Positions 31,271-35,199 of a stretch of 35,199 nucleotides of DNA are shown piece after piece; positions within the stretch are counted from its first letter, which is position 1, and each line of letters starts with the position of its first letter. Made by a program: the position numbers and the translations under genes. The notes below the pieces were generated by a model. That model worked only from the letters and a program-made list of their open reading frames with translations, made no database searches and was not told where the DNA came from. The DNA is from Bacillota bacterium. GTDB lineage: Bacteria; Bacillota; Clostridia; Lachnospirales; Lachnospiraceae. The stretch is from assembly GCA_023450835.1 (NCBI GenBank), contig JAEXGM010000045.1:1-35199 (forward strand), given 5' to 3'.

Positions 31271-32965
31271 ATGAATGAAGAAGAAAGAGCGAAAATAATC
31301 AGTGAGGATTATGCAGACGGCATAGTTGAATACGCCATCAGTTCCCAGGAATATGCCCGATATGCAGGCGCGACCATTAATTTCATTAACAATAAATATG
31401 CAACTGTATATGTTCCGCCTTCAAGAATACCGGAAAAATTAATCGGCTCCATTGCCTATTCCGTAATCCCAAAGCTTTTTGCTCTGCTGGATGTTATAAG
31501 TCTTGAAGATATGGGGGTGGTGAGGCTTCAAAGCAGCCCTTTATCCCTGAAGGGAAGCGGAGTTCTCTTAGGTTTTGTTGATACCGGGATTGATTACCTC
31601 AACCCAATGTTTCAGAATGCTGACAAGACTACCAGAATACTTTCCATATGGGATCAAACAATTGTAAATATGCAGGCCTCTCCTGATATCTTTTATTATG
31701 GTACGGAATATACAAAAGATCAAATTAATGCCGCAATTCAAAGTGAAACACCTCTTAGTATTGTTCCAAGTATAGACGAAATCGGACACGGAACTACTCT
31801 GGCGGGACTTGCGGGAGGATATACGGATGCGACAGCCGATTTTTACGGGCCATCCTCATTATCAGAATATTTAATAGTTAAATTAAAGCCTGCAAAATTA
31901 AATGTAAAAACATATTTTGGTGTCCCCGATAACGTAGTATGCTACTCTGAAAATGACATAATGTTTGGAATAGCCTATTTGATGAATATGGCCAGAAAAT
32001 TAAACCGCCCTATTGCTATCTGCATTGGGCTAGGCACTAATCAGGGGAGTCACGAAGGATTGGGGCCATTGAATGACCTCATCTCTAATTATTCGACCCA
32101 AGCCGGCAATGCTGTCATTATCGCAGCCGGTAATGAGGGCAATGCAGGACACCATTTCTTTGGAACAATTGATGAAGCTGTCGGCAGTGCTGTAGTAGAA
32201 TTAAAGGTGGGCGAAAACGAAAATAACTTTTCTATAGAATTATGGGGGAATATCCCCGGCACCTATTCCATTGATATTATTTCTCCTTCCGGGGAATACA
32301 TCCCCCGTATACCCGCACGTATAGGTGAATTCAGAAACATAAGATTTCTCTTTGATCAGACTATTATCTATGTAGATTATGTAATTGTGGAAGCACAGAC
32401 AGGTGACGAACTAATTCTGATCCGCTTTCGAAACCCTGCTCCGGGAATATGGAAATTCAAAGTCTATGGCTCAAAAATAACCTCCGGCTTTCATTTATGG
32501 CTTCCCATTCGAGGGTTTATCTCTGATAAAACAGTCTTTGTGTCACCAAATCCACATACAACAATCACTGATCCGGGAAACAATCTGACCGCTATTACCG
32601 CCACAGCGTACAGCCCGATTAACCAAGCTCTGTTTTTGGAAGCCAGCCGGGGCTATACACGGTATGAACAAATTAATCCCGATTTAGCTGCACCCGGTGT
32701 AAATATCTATACACCTCTGCCTGGCGGACAGCATGGATTGGCTTCCGGTACCAGCCTTGCGGCTGCACTTATGACAGGTGTTTCGGCTTTGCTGCTTGAA
32801 TGGGGAATTGTAAGAGGTTATGACCGCTCCATGGATACCTATCAGATTAAGAAATATTTAATACGCGGCGTAAAACGCAATCCTACCCTGACCTATCCTA
32901 ATCGAGAATGGGGGTATGGCGCAATTGATATTTATGGTACTTTTGAAAGTTTAAGAGGTGAATAA
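31271..32965 (+). CDS. subtilisin-like serine protease (S8, Csp-like), 564 aa
   Basis: The catalytic triad is visible: Asp in LLGFVDTGIDYLNPMF, His in SIDEIGHGTTLAGLAGG, Ser in GLASGTSLAAALMTGVSALL. The oxyanion Asn sits in VIIAAGNEGNAG. A ~200-residue beta-rich insertion/jellyroll (~300-420) between Asn and Ser is typical of the Csp germination-protease group of clostridia. No Sec signal peptide; a short N-terminal prodomain-like segment (1-85, ISEDYADGIVEYAI) precedes the fold. Csp proteases activate the cortex hydrolase SleC in spores; related proteins in Lachnospiraceae have unclear roles, so germination is only suggested. The start codon immediately follows GAAGG, an awkwardly short spacing. 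Confidence 0.85.
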   Translation: MNEEERAKIISEDYADGIVEYAISSQEYARYAGATINFINNKYATVYVPPSRIPEKLIGSIAYSVIPKLFALLDVISLEDMGVVRLQSSPLSLKGSGVLLGFVDTGIDYLNPMFQNADKTTRILSIWDQTIVNMQASPDIFYYGTEYTKDQINAAIQSETPLSIVPSIDEIGHGTTLAGLAGGYTDATADFYGPSSLSEYLIVKLKPAKLNVKTYFGVPDNVVCYSENDIMFGIAYLMNMARKLNRPIAICIGLGTNQGSHEGLGPLNDLISNYSTQAGNAVIIAAGNEGNAGHHFFGTIDEAVGSAVVELKVGENENNFSIELWGNIPGTYSIDIISPSGEYIPRIPARIGEFRNIRFLFDQTIIYVDYVIVEAQTGDELILIRFRNPAPGIWKFKVYGSKITSGFHLWLPIRGFISDKTVFVSPNPHTTITDPGNNLTAITATAYSPINQALFLEASRGYTRYEQINPDLAAPGVNIYTPLPGGQHGLASGTSLAAALMTGVSALLLEWGIVRGYDRSMDTYQIKKYLIRGVKRNPTLTYPNREWGYGAIDIYGTFESLRGE

Positions 32966-32975
32966 ATCATTTGTT

Positions 32976-33022
32976 ATAAATATGGGCAAATTTCATTTTC
33001 TGTGACTCTTGCCCATATTTAT
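32976..33022 (+). terminator. hairpin terminator after the subtilase
   Basis: ATAAATATGGGCAA (32976-32989) and TTGCCCATATTTAT (33009-33022) are a perfect 14-bp inverted repeat with a 19-base loop, just after the stop. The following T-run is poor, so efficiency is uncertain. Confidence 0.65.
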
Positions 33023-33099
33023 ATTACTCTAATCCTCCTAATACTTAATCTTTCAGAGAATAATCTGCCGCAATAAATCCTTCATATCGCTAATTGCGC

Positions 33100-34263
33100 T
33101 TATTGGATAAATCCGGTCCCTACGCACCTTCGCAAGCCATCCTCTACTGAATCATATAACCAATTGCAAAGACTGATATCCTCTTCTGTTGCATCATAAA
33201 AACTGTCTGCAACGCTTAAAGTATGCGGAGTTGTTCCTTTCTTGGAATCCAGTGAGTAGTCTGTTATAAAATAGTTATAGTTCTTATAATTTGCCGCTAA
33301 TTTTTTCGCAGAATTAAGCATTTGTTCCGACCAAATATCTTTATACTCCGAATCATCCGTTTGAACTCCGTTCAATCTCCTTTGGAAATTAATGAGCAGG
33401 TTGTCATAAAGAGTGTTCGACTGTAAAAAAGTTATATTGGGATAGGCAGCGGCATCGTAGGACAATGCCTCAGTAATAATATCCGATTTGGGTTCATAGC
33501 CAAAGGTATTTTCAAAATCAGCGTCCCAGTAGGAATTAACAATGTCAGCCCATCTATCGGTCGTAATATAGGAACTGTCGGAATATTCAAAAATCTGAGT
33601 ATTTGCTTCATGCTCAGCAATATATGGCGTCCAGAAAGCTGCACCGAAACCTCCCGCACTTTCACCGCATACGAATATTTTATCAGGTTGTGCTGCATTG
33701 TCAAAAAACCAGTTTAGGCACGCAAGGACATTTGTTCTGCCGTTGTGATGAGAAATATAAGTTATATCATTTTTTTGATATGTCACGGTATTGTCCCCTA
33801 TATGAAAATCGCCGGTACTATAAGGAATATAGACAAAGTTCCAGTCATTGAACGGATTCCTTTTATTGTCGGCTTCCAGTATCCCGCCCATTGTGTTAAG
33901 CTTATAAAACGGAATATTTGCAAAGTAGGTAGGAGCCTCTCCACGCAGCATATTAGGAATGGTAATAGGTGTCGTGGTAGATGCTGCATTCCAATTCATC
34001 CCGCCACCTGAAAAGAAAATAATCCACTTATTGCTGGTTCCTCTTTTGGTCAGCAGGTAATACTCTGAACCATCTCCTGATGACACCGAACTGTCTAACG
34101 TAATCTTGTTCCATTTGTTTAATTCCGTTTTATAGAAGTCATTAATCTGAGTTGGCCTTTTGATAACGAAGATAAATAGTATTGCCGTTAGAATCAAAAA
34201 GAGTGCAATAATTATAGATAATATTATCAATATTCTTTTCAGGATTTTATTTTTGTTTTTCAT
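33100..34263 (-). CDS. membrane-anchored pectin acetylesterase/Notum-like hydrolase, 387 aa
   Basis: One N-terminal hydrophobic segment (~9-35) after a basic start anchors it outside the cell. The alpha/beta hydrolase core has the PAE/Notum signatures: IIFFSGGGMNWN (oxyanion region), DWNFVYIPYSTGDFHIGD, and the nucleophile motif FVCGESAGGFGA with Ser202; TTPHTLS near the end supplies the likely His. This family (pectin acetylesterase, CE13-like) removes acetyl or acyl groups from pectin or other polymers, consistent with a plant-degrading lifestyle. ATG at 34263 is preferred over a GTG three codons earlier, though both have weak SD sites. It lies 30 bases after the lipoprotein gene, so probably an operon. 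Confidence 0.82.
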   Translation of the reverse strand: MKNKNKILKRILIILSIIIALFLILTAILFIFVIKRPTQINDFYKTELNKWNKITLDSSVSSGDGSEYYLLTKRGTSNKWIIFFSGGGMNWNAASTTTPITIPNMLRGEAPTYFANIPFYKLNTMGGILEADNKRNPFNDWNFVYIPYSTGDFHIGDNTVTYQKNDITYISHHNGRTNVLACLNWFFDNAAQPDKIFVCGESAGGFGAAFWTPYIAEHEANTQIFEYSDSSYITTDRWADIVNSYWDADFENTFGYEPKSDIITEALSYDAAAYPNITFLQSNTLYDNLLINFQRRLNGVQTDDSEYKDIWSEQMLNSAKKLAANYKNYNYFITDYSLDSKKGTTPHTLSVADSFYDATEEDISLCNWLYDSVEDGLRRCVGTGFIQ

Positions 34264-34292
34264 AAATTTCACCGTTATCGTTTCATTCTAAA

Positions 34293-35099
34293 TTAGTATT
34301 TTGAATTTGATTCTTCAACCCGTAACTGCTCATTCGTTTCATAGATATAAGTCACTGGCTCTTGACCTGGTTCAAAGGCTAAGCTAAAAGTGTTCGTTGT
34401 GTCATCGTACATTGAATACTTGGCACCTGATTGCTCGTTAATATTAGCGCTGCTAACTGTCTGCTTATCAAAATCGAAGAAATAAATTGAAGTGTCGGGT
34501 ACTGTGCCTACAGTGGAGACGACCTCCTTTGTGTCATTTGTATCGATATCGTTAATTTGAGCAAAGCCGTCGATTTCCGTAATAATATACGGTATCTTTT
34601 CCTTTATCACAAGAAAGATTGTGGCGCCGTAACTCGCGCCGCACAGCTCATTTATTCTATAGACCGCATCTGTTTCAGTCAGTGTTGTTTTCGTTAAATC
34701 ATAGCCAGTCTCGCCAAGTGAACATGATAATGCATATCGTATACCGGAAACTTCAATAAAGGAGTAAGTATAACCTTCAGGATTTTCTTCATTAAACTCT
34801 TTGGGAGTATATTCACCATATGAGACCATATCATCAATTTTTGCTGAACTAACAATACTTCCTATCTGACTATCGTTTAATAAACTTAGGGGCATATTAG
34901 AAAAATCCTGAGTAGAGAAATTTAATTGAATGGTGTCCGGTGTTGATGCAGTGTTTTGCGTACCTTGTTCTGAGGTAGTTTCGTCGACCGGAGTTGTAAG
35001 CTCAGCTTGTTTTTTGGCGCAAGCTGTACATATTAGTAACAGAAAAATAAGCATAAGAGCTGTTATGATTCTAAGATTTTTGGGGTTCCGTATTTTCAT
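34293..35099 (-). CDS. putative lipoprotein, 268 aa
   Basis: ATG at 35099 has GGAGGG 3-6 bases upstream and opens a lipoprotein signal peptide: MKIRNPKNLRIITA, a hydrophobic stretch, and the lipobox-like ICTAC with Cys27 (Cys at -3 is a little unusual). A Thr/Ser/Gln-rich linker (~30-60) precedes a soluble domain (~60-268). A longer in-frame start 31 codons earlier is unlikely. No family recognised. The segment YFFDFDKQTVSSANI and the last half suggest a beta-rich domain. It leads the unit with the Notum-like hydrolase and may support it at the membrane surface; this is inference from position. Confidence 0.75.
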   Translation of the reverse strand: MKIRNPKNLRIITALMLIFLLLICTACAKKQAELTTPVDETTSEQGTQNTASTPDTIQLNFSTQDFSNMPLSLLNDSQIGSIVSSAKIDDMVSYGEYTPKEFNEENPEGYTYSFIEVSGIRYALSCSLGETGYDLTKTTLTETDAVYRINELCGASYGATIFLVIKEKIPYIITEIDGFAQINDIDTNDTKEVVSTVGTVPDTSIYFFDFDKQTVSSANINEQSGAKYSMYDDTTNTFSLAFEPGQEPVTYIYETNEQLRVEESNSKY

Positions 35100-35199
35100 A
35101 TGCCCTCCGTTTAGTTTATTATTGAGAATCATATGTCGCAATTCAGGATACAATTTCTGATGATGTTTAGCAGAGTAATAATCCAATAGCAATAAAATT

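Noticed and set aside
1..35199. CRISPR array, tRNA, rRNA or insertion sequence
   Set aside because: No regularly spaced repeats, cloverleaf, rRNA-like conserved stretch or transposase frame was found on either strand by eye.

Overview
The window looks like chromosomal DNA of an anaerobic, spore-forming, plant-polysaccharide-degrading Firmicute of the Lachnospiraceae (Clostridium cluster XIVa), close in style to Lachnoclostridium phytofermentans. The reasons are the AT-rich sequence, strong AGGAGG-type ribosome binding sites, many rho-independent terminators, and above all an adjacent free-enzyme GH48/GH9 cellulase pair with X2-X2-CBM3 tails and no dockerins. Species identity is inferred. Nearly everything is on the minus strand; the exceptions are a TetR regulator, a subtilisin-like protease and one small membrane protein.

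Layout. (1) 1-2497: part of a type VII secretion (T7SS) accessory cluster, with a WXG100 protein, a strong terminator, then a tightly overlapping run of small helical proteins that continues off the left edge. (2) 2861-4180: a secreted Ig-like protein. (3) 4383-8086: a VanR-VanS-VanY-VanZ module closely resembling glycopeptide-resistance regulation but lacking the vanH/ligase/vanX genes; both transcription units have the same 17-bp box in front. (4) 8250-8871: a fused remnant of a MerR regulator and a PhnB-like protein behind an intact MerR-type promoter. (5) 8997-11088: a TetR regulator whose start codon position reads ATA, and an alpha/beta hydrolase; both promoters carry a similar operator.

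(6) 11228-25007: a polysaccharide-degradation island: GH9 and GH48 cellulases, a LysM/GH18-like protein that has lost its catalytic motif, a CARDB/GH71-99-like enzyme, a GH43-CBM6/35 enzyme, a remnant of another CBM, and a chitin-binding/crystallin/lytic-transglycosylase protein. (7) 25358-27822: two small proteins, then an extended-SDR reductase divergent from a TetR regulator with -10 boxes sharing one palindrome. (8) 27854-31032: Lon protease and a TetR regulator that share an operator-like sequence. (9) 31271-35099: a Csp-like subtilase, a membrane-anchored pectin-acetylesterase/Notum-like hydrolase and a lipoprotein.

The theme is extracellular polymer attack (cellulose, hemicellulose, pectin, chitin or peptidoglycan) mixed with cell-envelope defence and several small self-regulated one-component circuits. 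No rRNA, tRNA, CRISPR array, insertion sequence or replication origin was seen.
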